NCBI RefSeq assembly: GCF_025840185.1
Contig: NZ_JAMPJU010000001.1
Location: 310,001 to 374,000 of the forward strand
Direction of reading: 5' to 3'
Source: Brenneria izbisi
GTDB taxonomy: Bacteria; Pseudomonadota; Gammaproteobacteria; Enterobacterales; Enterobacteriaceae
Length of the DNA stretch: 64,000 bases
Shown here one piece after another: positions 1 to 7,372 of the stretch (position 1 is the first letter of the stretch; the number at the start of each line of letters is the position of its first letter). The notes below the pieces were generated by a model. That model saw nothing but the letters and a program-made list of their open reading frames with translations, searched no databases and was not told the origin of the DNA. The position numbers and the translations under genes were made by a program.

Positions 1-713
1 TAGCTTCGCTTGAGCTTCGTATTGAAGAGGTCGATACTGAAAAGCGCAAAGCACGATTGAAACAGATCAGTGAAAGGCATGTCTCAACACGCAATAGCTG
101 GCAAGAACAAGCATTAAGCCATTCGGACGACAAAATTGTTCATGTAACCTCAGCCTTGCTGACAATTCATGATGCTCTTGAAAAGCATGACTGGATGGTC
201 ACAAACACGGGTAGTGTTACTATTAATGAGTGGGTCAAGCGCCTATGGAATCTGGATAAACCGGGATGTTATATAGGCTTAAGTGGCGGAGCAGGTTTGG
301 GCTACGGACTCGGTGCTTCAATTGGAGCGGCATTGGCTCATAAGGGCAGCGATAAAGTCTGTATCAATCTGCAATCAGATGGGGATTTCCTCTATACGCC
401 GAGCGCACTGTGGACTCTTTCACAATATGAAATCCCTCTATTAACGATTGTCATGAATAATAGCTTGTATTTAAATTCAAAACAGCACGCTGAAATCATT
501 GCTGGTAATAGGCAGCGCAATGTATCCGATGCTGATATTGGCACGAGCTTTTACGAAAACCCTGTTGATTTCATTTCATTAGCTCAATCTTTCAATATTC
601 ATACTTCTGGGAGAGCGAGTACGCTTGCAGAACTCAAAAATTCTTTAGAAGAAGCGATTGATTATATCCTCAAAGAGCGTAAGCCTGCGCTTGTCGAACT
701 TATAATGCAATAA
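1..713 (+). CDS. Thiamine-diphosphate-dependent enzyme, C-terminal part (5' end outside window)
   Basis: The reading frame is open from the first full codon (position 3), so the gene enters from the left and only its C-terminal part, about 236 residues, is visible. The ThDP-binding signature is clear: a GDG-type motif (QSDGDFLYTP) followed about 25 residues later by NN (IVMNNSLY), preceded by a glycine-rich GGAGLGYGLGASIGAA stretch. The ALWT run after the motif recalls acetolactate-synthase-like and benzoylformate-decarboxylase-like enzymes. The family decarboxylates 2-oxo acids or ligates carbon units; the substrate cannot be read here. A FAH-fold gene follows after 17 bases and a chorismate mutase lies in the same run of genes, so an aromatic 2-oxo acid such as phenylpyruvate is one guess. 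Codon use is AT-rich, unlike the nif region. Partial because of the window edge, not visibly broken. Confidence 0.8.
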   Translation, partial: ASLELRIEEVDTEKRKARLKQISERHVSTRNSWQEQALSHSDDKIVHVTSALLTIHDALEKHDWMVTNTGSVTINEWVKRLWNLDKPGCYIGLSGGAGLGYGLGASIGAALAHKGSDKVCINLQSDGDFLYTPSALWTLSQYEIPLLTIVMNNSLYLNSKQHAEIIAGNRQRNVSDADIGTSFYENPVDFISLAQSFNIHTSGRASTLAELKNSLEEAIDYILKERKPALVELIMQ

Positions 714-730
714 AGTATTTAGGAGCTGTT

Positions 731-1624
731 ATGAAAGGGATCGTTAGCTTTGCAGAATATGAATGCAAGGGGCAGCGTCAGTTAGCTTTGATTGATATTA
801 ATGGAGTTGAAATTCACTTCAAAACTGAAAATAATATTTATCTGTTGTTGAATGAGAGTAGATTAACCTCAGAAAATATATTTTCTTACATTAATACCTC
901 TTTTGAAAAGGTCGAACCACCACCATTAGGCGCTAAGGTAACCTATTGTTTGCCTGCGCAGCCTTGTTCTTCATCACAAGGCATGGTTAGTGGTTTTGGC
1001 TTAGCTCATTTAAATAAAGTTTCTCCTGATAAGCTAAATGATGCTGGTAAACTTGATGGTTATCCCTCATGGTTTTTTAAAGGATTTGCAAATAGTCTAA
1101 AGATGAATGATGAGGTTATAAAATTAAGTGAAGCTGCGGTTTCTGTCTGTGAGGAGGCCGAGATTGTACTCATTTATTATATCAATGCTGAATCACTTCC
1201 TATATATTTAGGCTTCACGTTTGGTAACGACCTTACTGATATAGGACAGATTCGCGGAAACCCTTCGCATTTATCATACGGGAAGCTTGCCGATAGCGCT
1301 ATTCATCCGTTTATTTTTCTGGCTCCGCCACCAGCAAAAATTATAGGAGACGTCAGTATATATCGTGATAATGAAAAAATTTGGTCTCGGGATATTATAA
1401 ATGGTAGCGAGGTATTAGCTTATCCCGTGGAAAAAATGATGTCGAAACTCTGGATGCATCATAGTTTGTGCGTCCCAGGTATGGTGCATTATGTCTATAT
1501 TGGTGCTGATAAAAACAGTATAGATTTTGGAGTCAAAATTAAAAATAACGACAAAGTCAATATCGAATTTCCTGATTATAATGTTTTAATAAGTAATTCT
1601 ATAGCTTTGCATGGGGGAGCATGA
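731..1624 (+). CDS. Fumarylacetoacetate hydrolase-fold (FAH/GguC-like) protein
   Basis: The 297-residue product has hallmarks of the FAH superfamily, which cleaves or hydrates C-C bonds of 2-oxo acids using a divalent metal. A PSWFFKG segment lies near residue 115. The metal-ligand region reads EEAEIVLIY near residue 142, where the usual motif is ExE followed by hydrophobic residues. GFTFGNDLTD near residue 162 matches the family's G-x-T-x-x-ND motif. The start has AGGAG 7 bases upstream. The stop overlaps the next start in an ATGA, so it is translationally coupled to the acyltransferase gene. AT-rich composition matches its neighbours. The first acidic ligand region is divergent, so activity could be altered; it may act on a product of the ThDP enzyme. 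Confidence 0.65.
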   Translation: MKGIVSFAEYECKGQRQLALIDINGVEIHFKTENNIYLLLNESRLTSENIFSYINTSFEKVEPPPLGAKVTYCLPAQPCSSSQGMVSGFGLAHLNKVSPDKLNDAGKLDGYPSWFFKGFANSLKMNDEVIKLSEAAVSVCEEAEIVLIYYINAESLPIYLGFTFGNDLTDIGQIRGNPSHLSYGKLADSAIHPFIFLAPPPAKIIGDVSIYRDNEKIWSRDIINGSEVLAYPVEKMMSKLWMHHSLCVPGMVHYVYIGADKNSIDFGVKIKNNDKVNIEFPDYNVLISNSIALHGGA

Positions 1625-2886
1625 TGACTTTTTCTAACTCAGCGCAAGAACTGTTACCCAACGACATAAAACTAATACGTAAATTAACCGCAACAGAGGC
1701 AGGTTTCGCTTATCTGCATTCGCTGGCGAAAGGAACCAGCCAGGTTTTGTCACATATAGAACTTAACAAATTACTTCAATATGAAAAATTAGTTTGTGCT
1801 GCCCGTAAATTATTTTATTATCACCAAATTCTACGAACTTGTATCCATGAGTTAGGCGATGAATTATGGTTCAATGAATTCTCGGAATTTGAGAGAATCA
1901 ATATCTCTTACACAGTTGCCAGTAAAGCAGATGAACTCGATAGCATCTTTAACACTGAGTTATCTGAAAGTTTAAATTCATCCATCTCTCTATGGCGTTT
2001 ACACTTAGTGAATGTAATTGGTGACCAAGTTTCTTACATTATCTTTTCACGAAATCATGTTGTATCCGATGGGTTTACAACTTCCTTGTTCTTTGAGTTA
2101 CTTTTGAAAAACTTGGATGGATTTATCTTCGAGCAAGACAAATTTGAAAGCCTTCCTTCATTTTCGACGGCCAGTTTAACCCCCAAAGGGTTTATTCAAT
2201 CTAGCAAGCTTGCTCCTCCTTTTACTTTCAATAAGTTTATTAAATTAGAGGAAAGAAAGCCGCTGTTTTTGGATTTAAATATTAGCAAGCAGCAAAGTTC
2301 TAAATTAATATCATTTGCTAAATCAAACGGGTTGACAATAACGCAACTGTTGTCTGCGTTGTTTGTTAAGGTTTTTTGTCTTACCATGAATAAAGAATCT
2401 TGCAATTTATACACTGCTGTTTCTTTACGATCTAATATGTCGGATTCTATGCAAGCGCTTTGCATGGGATGTCATATCTCAGTAGTTCACACAGTGCCAA
2501 ATGTCAACGAAAATAACCTCGTTAGCCTTGCTAAAGACTGTGGCCTAAAGCTGAATGATGCGATAAATAATTGGAAACCTTCCACGCACTCTCATGCATT
2601 TATCAGGCAATCTGTTTTACAGCTTGTTCAAGCTAAAAGCGCAAATGGTATAGCTATTACGAACGTGGGCAACATCAGTAGTACGCGTTTCCCAGATAGA
2701 CTACAACCTACCAGTATGCGCACAGTGGTTAACCGGCTCTGTGGTAATTACGCTGTCGTTCTTCATGTCCTCAGCCTTAACGGTCATTTAGGAGCAGCAT
2801 TTTCATGGTCCAACATCGCTATGAATGAAGACGATGCTGTCAAACTGCATAAGAATTTCTTAAAACTTATGGAAGAGTGTGATTAA
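1621..2886 (+). CDS. Condensation-domain-like acyltransferase (stand-alone)
   Basis: The 421-residue protein has the layout of the chloramphenicol-acetyltransferase/NRPS condensation superfamily. Near residue 143 it carries NHVVSDG, equivalent to the catalytic HHxxxDG; the second His, the Asp and the Gly are kept and the first His is Asn, as in many PapA-like and alcohol-acyltransferase members. The C-terminal half shows the bridging region near residue 345 (GIAITNVGNISS) and a conserved VVLHVLSLNGHLGAAFSW strand near residue 378, typical of stand-alone condensation proteins. No adenylation or carrier domain is attached or seen in the window, so it probably esterifies or amidates a small molecule or a carrier-bound acyl group made upstream. 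It overlaps the FAH-like gene by 4 bases. Natural substrate unknown. Confidence 0.7.
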   Translation: MMTFSNSAQELLPNDIKLIRKLTATEAGFAYLHSLAKGTSQVLSHIELNKLLQYEKLVCAARKLFYYHQILRTCIHELGDELWFNEFSEFERINISYTVASKADELDSIFNTELSESLNSSISLWRLHLVNVIGDQVSYIIFSRNHVVSDGFTTSLFFELLLKNLDGFIFEQDKFESLPSFSTASLTPKGFIQSSKLAPPFTFNKFIKLEERKPLFLDLNISKQQSSKLISFAKSNGLTITQLLSALFVKVFCLTMNKESCNLYTAVSLRSNMSDSMQALCMGCHISVVHTVPNVNENNLVSLAKDCGLKLNDAINNWKPSTHSHAFIRQSVLQLVQAKSANGIAITNVGNISSTRFPDRLQPTSMRTVVNRLCGNYAVVLHVLSLNGHLGAAFSWSNIAMNEDDAVKLHKNFLKLMEECD

Positions 2887-2909
2887 TATACTGGTTGTTT
2901 TTTATTGCT

Positions 2910-3455
2910 ATGATAAATAAAAGAGAAGTAATTCTTAAGTCTGCTTTACAGCTCTTTAGAAAAAAAGGGTTTCATGCTGTTGGTGTCGATGAAATTATTG
3001 AAGTGGCTGGCGTTGCACGCATGACACTTTATAACCATTTCGGCTCCAAGGATAACTTAATCGTTACCTTGTTACAGGAAAGAGGGGAGTATCTGATGCT
3101 TGCCTTAAATGAAAATATTTTGAAGGAGGAATCTTTAAAATCAAAGATAATTTCCATATTTGATTGGCATTCTTCCATGTCTTATTCTTGCTGTCATGCT
3201 ACTAATATTTTTACTATGGCAATGTCAGAATATCATTGCATTGATGGTTGTGTGCGAAAGGTTATTGATGATTTTAAGTCCAGTAAGTATCGTCTCATCA
3301 GAGATTTACTTTTGGAGGAGTTTTGCTACGCGGAGGCCGAGCGAAAGGCTTTGGTTATATTTTCTTTGCTAGAAGGTGCTTTTATTACGTCTTTAACTCT
3401 TGGAAAGCGCGAATCTTTCAAATTTGCACGCGAACATGTAATAAACAACTTCTAA
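2910..3455 (+). CDS. TetR/AcrR-family transcriptional regulator
   Basis: The 181-residue protein starts with a TetR helix-turn-helix: KSALQLFRKKGFHAVGVDEI, then IEVAGVARMTLYNHFGSKDN, matching the canonical pattern ending in Y-x-HF-x-s-K-x-x-L. The ATG at 2910 is preferred over an in-frame TTG at 2895, because the former directly precedes the conserved helix. The C-terminal ligand domain is divergent, as usual; it contains SCCHAT near residue 92. The gene lies 23 bases after the acyltransferase and before the chorismate mutase in the same direction, so it probably regulates this cassette in response to a pathway product or precursor. AT-rich. The ligand is not predictable from sequence. Confidence 0.85.
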   Translation: MINKREVILKSALQLFRKKGFHAVGVDEIIEVAGVARMTLYNHFGSKDNLIVTLLQERGEYLMLALNENILKEESLKSKIISIFDWHSSMSYSCCHATNIFTMAMSEYHCIDGCVRKVIDDFKSSKYRLIRDLLLEEFCYAEAERKALVIFSLLEGAFITSLTLGKRESFKFAREHVINNF

Positions 3456-3474
3456 TTATTATTAAGGTAAACAA

Positions 3475-3762
3475 ATGACTGACATGATAGTAGAATTACG
3501 TAAACAAGTTGTGGATCTAGATCGTGAACTTATCAAATTATTATCTGAACGATTCAAATTAACTCGCTCCATCGGCTCTCTGAAACATGCTGCGGGTTTG
3601 CCTGCTGTTGATGATGCAAGAGTCATTGATTTTCTTCGTCGATGGGAAGATGTAGCAAGTGAACATGACGTTCCTGCTCGGTTTATCACAAGTATTGCAT
3701 CTCATATTCATAACTTAGTTGTAGAGGATCATAAGCAACGTTTTCCCGTAGATCATCGGTAG
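3475..3762 (+). CDS. Small AroQ-type chorismate mutase (or isochorismate pyruvate-lyase)
   Basis: The 95-residue all-helical protein aligns by eye over its whole length with the AroQ domain, which turns chorismate into prephenate. Helix 1 keeps the first active-site Arg (LRKQVVDLDREL). The ER...K pair (SERFKL to GSLK, 11 residues apart) matches Arg28 and Lys39 of the E. coli P-protein domain. PAVDDARV keeps equivalents of Asp48 and Arg51 but has Val where the mutase has Glu52. The same change is seen in PchB-like isochorismate pyruvate-lyases, so salicylate formation is an alternative. There is no signal peptide and no fused dehydratase or dehydrogenase, so it is a dedicated pathway enzyme, separate from housekeeping pheA/tyrA. 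It is the last gene of the AT-rich cassette; AAGG precedes the start. Confidence 0.8.
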   Translation: MTDMIVELRKQVVDLDRELIKLLSERFKLTRSIGSLKHAAGLPAVDDARVIDFLRRWEDVASEHDVPARFITSIASHIHNLVVEDHKQRFPVDHR

Positions 3763-3782
3763 CTATATTTTGCAACCAACGT

Positions 3783-3803
3783 CCCACGACCAGCAGACGT
3801 GGG
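3783..3803. terminator. Weak hairpin after chorismate mutase gene
   Basis: CCCACG pairs with CGTGGG across a 9-base loop, 20 bases after the stop codon. No clear T-run follows, so termination here is tentative. Confidence 0.3.
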
Positions 3804-3904
3804 ATCTGGTAACGACCCTGGCATGATGGGGCTGGCGACTGACCCTATCGGCCAGTCAGCATTATGAGATAAGACAGACATTGCGCGTAGCGCATAGTTC
3901 CTGG

Positions 3905-4528
3905 CTAGTCGATGATGTTCGCCGGCACTTTTTTCCCTTTGGGCAGCGTGACGATTAGCGCGTGGGCGGTATCGTCATCGGCGGAAAAGGAGGAAACATC
4001 CTTGTAAACTTTGCCGCCGCGTTCAAGAAAATCGCCCAGCCGCATTTCGACAGTCACATATCGGGACGTCTGAGCATAGGTTCGCGTTGCTTCAAGCGCA
4101 TTGCTGCCGTACATGACGTTTAGCGATGGCGTACCGAGGTCTTGGGCCCGTGATTCTTTGGGAATATACGCATATGCCGTGCCTATCGGTACGTTCATCC
4201 TCTGACGGCTCAAATAGTTAGGATTTAATTGTTCGTGAAGAAATATTCTCGCGCTGGATTTTGGGTTGCCCGCTATCATCCCGTTTTTGACAAATTCTCT
4301 GGGCGTGGTGCGGTATACCGAAGACTCGCTGTTCAAGCCCGGAATCGAACGCATGGGGTCATACTCATTCAAAAAACGTTCCCTCTCAGGCGAGCTCAAT
4401 TGCCTGATCGATGTTAATTCTTCGCCTGACTGGGTTCTGGCATTGACGCGAACCGGCGAAGCGCTAGGGGAAGACGCATTGGATGAATCATAGCGGCTGC
4501 TGGAGCCGGATATACACATATTACCCAT
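3905..4528 (-). CDS. hopF: HopF/AvrPphF-family type III effector
   Basis: The 207-residue product begins MGNMCISGSSS, an N-myristoylation signal (Gly2) with a nearby Cys5 fit for palmitoylation, followed by a Ser-rich, low-complexity secretion-type N terminus. This start, the length (family about 200 residues) and the gene order with a small upstream chaperone gene all match HopF2/AvrPphF ORF2 of Pseudomonas syringae. That family has a mono-ADP-ribosyltransferase-like fold and suppresses plant immune signalling at the plasma membrane. A candidate catalytic Arg lies in SSVYRTTP near residue 71. The start is firmly placed by AGGAG 7 bases upstream, inside the end of the chaperone gene; the two overlap by 8 bases. 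Family assignment is by recall of the N terminus and organisation; whether the catalytic Arg/Asp pair is intact needs an alignment. Confidence 0.72.
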   Translation of the reverse strand: MGNMCISGSSSRYDSSNASSPSASPVRVNARTQSGEELTSIRQLSSPERERFLNEYDPMRSIPGLNSESSVYRTTPREFVKNGMIAGNPKSSARIFLHEQLNPNYLSRQRMNVPIGTAYAYIPKESRAQDLGTPSLNVMYGSNALEATRTYAQTSRYVTVEMRLGDFLERGGKVYKDVSSFSADDDTAHALIVTLPKGKKVPANIID

Positions 4529-4928
4529 TGCTGACTCCTGACTGGAGGTTAAAATGTCCTTTTAATCGTGCTGATGTATCGACAAAGTTTTCGAAGTACT
4601 CTACCAGCCGTACTTTATTCAATTGTTGAACGGGAAAGCGGCTATGCAGAGTCACCTGTTCGTCGTTTCTATTAACGCCTAAGACCAACAATGGTTGTTT
4701 GACGTTTATGTCGTTAAAATAGGCAATATCCCTATACAATTTATCGGGCGCCAACGTTGAGACGCCAAGATTAATTACCAAATGCAGCCAGTCGTCTTTA
4801 TCTTGAAATAGGGCTACCTCATCGCTTCCACCTATTTTTATTGCATACACTTCGCCGTCTTGGGGGCTTAGCGTCGAACGATCAACCCGGTAATAGTCCA
4901 GCAGGTCTTTTATAATGTCATTCCGCAT
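4521..4928 (-). CDS. shcF: Type III secretion chaperone, ShcF/AvrPphF ORF1-like
   Basis: A small (135 aa) acidic protein with the class I, CesT-like alternation of helices and strands: an N-terminal helix (MRNDIIKDLLDYYRV), then a strand run DEVALFQDKDDWLHLVINLG and a C-terminal helix KVRLVEYFENFVDTSARLKG. Such chaperones bind the N-terminal region of one effector and keep it ready for secretion. It lies immediately upstream of, and overlaps, the HopF-like gene, as ORF1 does in the avrPphF operon. The longer open frame (to 5057) would place the hrp-box-like element inside the gene, so the ATG at 4928 with a purine-rich upstream stretch is preferred. Pairing and expression from one promoter are inferred from the overlap. 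Confidence 0.7.
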   Translation of the reverse strand: MRNDIIKDLLDYYRVDRSTLSPQDGEVYAIKIGGSDEVALFQDKDDWLHLVINLGVSTLAPDKLYRDIAYFNDINVKQPLLVLGVNRNDEQVTLHSRFPVQQLNKVRLVEYFENFVDTSARLKGHFNLQSGVSNG

Positions 4929-4965
4929 AAAACCACATCCTATAAATAATGAATTACGTAGGGAG

Positions 4966-4993
4966 TATGTGGTGACAGGAGGCAAAAAGTTCA
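4966..4993 (-). promoter_or_regulatory. Probable hrp box (HrpL promoter) for the chaperone-effector operon
   Basis: Read on the minus strand: TGAACT, 15 bases, then CCACATA. The HrpL consensus is GGAACC/T, 15-16 bases, CCACNNA. The only strong deviation is the first G. It ends about 37 bases before the chaperone ATG, the right place for a leader. Confidence 0.65.
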
Positions 4994-5058
4994 CTTGGGA
5001 GCGTTTTTCGTGTCTGAAAAGGCCGCAATCATGGCGACCTTTCCGGTTGCATGCCATC

Positions 5059-5235
5059 TCAAAGCTCGAAACCCGGCGCGACCTCTTTCACCGGTTTCCG
5101 GCATTCAGCCGGTTTGGGGGTTCCCGCCGGCAGATTTTTGCAGTCGGGCGCGAAAGGATTGAGCGCATCACGGTTGAGGTAAAGGATAAATACTATCAGG
5201 ATGATCAGCGGGATCAGGATTCGTTTTTTCTTCAT
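5059..5235 (-). CDS. Small membrane-anchored protein of unknown function
   Basis: A 58-residue product starting MKKKRILIPLIILIVFILYL: a basic N terminus and one hydrophobic segment (residues about 6-20), then a short polar tail with two cysteines (APDCKNLP and PAECRKP) that could form a disulfide in the periplasm. The open frame extends upstream to 5307, but the KKK-hydrophobic start at 5235 looks like the natural membrane anchor. The ribosome binding site is weak. I do not recognise the family. It lies between the effector operon and the urea operon, on the minus strand. Confidence 0.5.
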   Translation of the reverse strand: MKKKRILIPLIILIVFILYLNRDALNPFAPDCKNLPAGTPKPAECRKPVKEVAPGFEL

Positions 5236-5423
5236 CTTTAAATTTCTTGTTGTGATAGAGCAGACAACGTTGAATGGATGATCAATTTTTGATAAGACCA
5301 TGATCATTAACGTTGCAAACCTGGTGTGAATGTTAAGTTAAAAATCGACTGGATTTTAACTTTTTATTGTTCATCTGTCTTTAAGTCGTTCACCATTTGT
5401 TTTGCCTTAAGGTCATGACACCG

Positions 5424-5440
5424 CGCACTATGATGGCGCA
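5424..5440. promoter_or_regulatory. NtrC-like binding site upstream of urea operon
   Basis: CGCACTATGATGGCGCA closely follows the NtrC palindrome TGCACTA-N4-TGGTGCA (two differences, symmetrical). It sits about 75 bases upstream of a strong sigma-54 promoter, normal enhancer spacing. The wider gene-free stretch 5236-5569 otherwise holds only an AT-rich segment (about 5470-5512) that could bind IHF. Confidence 0.6.
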
Positions 5441-5512
5441 ATGTTGCCCGTTGGTTGTGCATGTTAGTCACGCTTATTTAAATAAAAAACATTAAAATCA
5501 ATAAATTAAAAT

Positions 5513-5529
5513 CTGGCACGGTTTTCGCT
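5513..5529 (+). promoter_or_regulatory. Sigma-54 promoter of urea carboxylase/urt operon
   Basis: CTGGCACGGTTTTCGCT has TGGCACG at -24 and TCGCT at -12, with exactly 10 bases between the invariant GG and GC. It ends 40 bases before the allophanate hydrolase ATG. Confidence 0.8.
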
Positions 5530-5569
5530 AATTAGAATTCAATCTTGTATACTAGATGGGATTCAAATT

Positions 5570-7372
5570 ATGCCGCCAAAGACAGGACTTACCCTTGGGG
5601 AATGGAAACAGCATTATCAGCAATATGCCGGTGCAATAAATGAGACGCTGGAAACGCTGCTTGCCAGCCTCTCTATTGACGACCCGGCGTGGATCTATCT
5701 GGCGACGCCTGAACAGTTGCGGCAACAGATTGCGACGTTACACGCCAGACAAGGCGAGCACCCGGACGCATTGCCGCTGTTCGGCGTGCCTTTTGCGGTA
5801 AAAGACAATATCGATGTGGCGGGTTGGCCGACCAGCGCGGCTTGTCCGGCATTTACTTATCAGGCGGAACATGACGCCACGGCGGTGGCGAAGCTGAAAG
5901 CGGCGGGCGCGATCGTGATAGGTAAAACCAACCTCGATCAGTTCGCTACCGGGTTGGTAGGCACCCGCTCGCCGTTTGGCGCGGTGCCTAACACCTTTAA
6001 TCCGGCTTATATCAGCGGCGGCTCCAGTTCCGGTTCCGCCTCCGTGCTGGCGCGCGGTCTGGTGGGCTTCTCGCTGGGTACGGATACGGCGGGATCGGGG
6101 CGCGTTCCCGCCGGGTTTAACAATATTGTCGGCCTGAAACCGACCAAAGGTTGGTTATCCGCCAGCGGCGTGGTGCCTGCCTGTCGCCTGAATGACACCT
6201 TGTCGATATTCGCCCTGACCGTCGAAGATGCCTTTACGGTGGCGGAACTGGCCGGGGGTTTTGATGCCACGGACGCCTATTCGCGCCGCAATCCGGGACG
6301 AGCGCCAGCGGCGCTGCCGAAAGCGCCGCGGTTTGCTATTCCGGCAACGCCGACCTTCTTTGATGATCCGCAGGCGCTAGCGGCGTGGGAAAACGCGCTG
6401 GAGGGGCTGAAAAACAGCGGAGCGACGCTGCACCCCATCGATTTCAGCCTATTTAACCAGCTAGCCGAACAGTTGTACCAAGGGCCGTGGGTAGCCGAGC
6501 GCACCGTGGCCGTCGGCGATATGTTGCGGCATGCCGACCAGATGGATTCGGTGGTGCAGGGGATTGTCGCCAGCGGTGAACGCTTCAGCGCGGTGGAGGC
6601 GTTTAAGGCGGAATATCTGCGTGCGGAATTGAGCCGTCAGATCCAGCAGACGCTGGCGGCGTTTGATGCGCTGGTGGTGCCGACCTCGCCGACCATTCAT
6701 ACGCTGGAAGCGATGAAGCAGGAACCGGTACGTTATAACTCGCAGTTAGGTACTTACACCAACTTCACCAATCTGGCGGATTTGTCGGCGCTGGCGCTGC
6801 CCGCGCCGTTGCGTGCAGATGGTTTGCCCGCCGGTATCACGCTGCTGGCCCCGGCATGGCACGATCGCGCGTTGGCGACTTTCGGCCTGCGCTGGCAGAC
6901 GCAACTGGCGCTCGAACTGGGGGCAACCGGCAAGTCTGCGCCTTCTCATTTCGCCGTTTTACCGCCTTCTTCTCTGCACGTCCGGCTGGCGGTGGTCGGC
7001 GCGCATCTGACCGGCATGCCGCTCAATCATCAACTCACCAGCCGTGATGCCGTGTGGGTGGAAGAAACTCAAACTGCCGATACTTACCGTCTCTATGCGC
7101 TGGCGAATACGCAACCCGCGAAGCCTGGTCTGGCAAAAAGCAGCGACGGCGCGGCGATTATCGTCGAACTGTGGGATATCCCGCTGGCGCGTTTTGGCGA
7201 ATTCGTTGCGGAGATCCCCGCGCCATTGGGGATTGGCACTTTGACGCTGGCCGACGGACGGCAGGTTAAAGGCTTTATTTGCGAACCCGCCGCACTGAGC
7301 GATGCCCTCGATATCACCGAATTCGGCGGCTGGCGCAACTGGCTCGCCCGCAAGGAGGCCAGCGATGTTTAA
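5570..7372 (+). CDS. atzF: Allophanate hydrolase (urea amidolyase subunit)
   Basis: Splits allophanate to 2 ammonia and 2 CO2, the second step of ATP-dependent urea breakdown in the cytoplasm. The 600-residue protein has an amidase-signature domain with the Ser-cisSer-Lys triad: Lys in FAVKDNIDVAG near residue 78, cis-Ser and Ser in the SGGSSSGSA stretch and GTDTAGSGRVPA, residues about 147-180. A C-terminal domain of about 140 residues (from about 465, VRLAVVGAHLTGMPLN) is found in true allophanate hydrolases. The length is normal for bacterial AtzF. It is the first gene of the operon, behind a sigma-54 promoter; the stop overlaps the urea carboxylase start by 8 bases. The ATG has only a weak ribosome binding site (GATGGG, 10 bases upstream). 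Confidence 0.93.
   Translation: MPPKTGLTLGEWKQHYQQYAGAINETLETLLASLSIDDPAWIYLATPEQLRQQIATLHARQGEHPDALPLFGVPFAVKDNIDVAGWPTSAACPAFTYQAEHDATAVAKLKAAGAIVIGKTNLDQFATGLVGTRSPFGAVPNTFNPAYISGGSSSGSASVLARGLVGFSLGTDTAGSGRVPAGFNNIVGLKPTKGWLSASGVVPACRLNDTLSIFALTVEDAFTVAELAGGFDATDAYSRRNPGRAPAALPKAPRFAIPATPTFFDDPQALAAWENALEGLKNSGATLHPIDFSLFNQLAEQLYQGPWVAERTVAVGDMLRHADQMDSVVQGIVASGERFSAVEAFKAEYLRAELSRQIQQTLAAFDALVVPTSPTIHTLEAMKQEPVRYNSQLGTYTNFTNLADLSALALPAPLRADGLPAGITLLAPAWHDRALATFGLRWQTQLALELGATGKSAPSHFAVLPPSSLHVRLAVVGAHLTGMPLNHQLTSRDAVWVEETQTADTYRLYALANTQPAKPGLAKSSDGAAIIVELWDIPLARFGEFVAEIPAPLGIGTLTLADGRQVKGFICEPAALSDALDITEFGGWRNWLARKEASDV

Noticed and set aside
2196..2465. 89-codon minus-strand open frame in the acyltransferase gene
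   Set aside because: Inside a gene with a clear active-site motif; no start signal.
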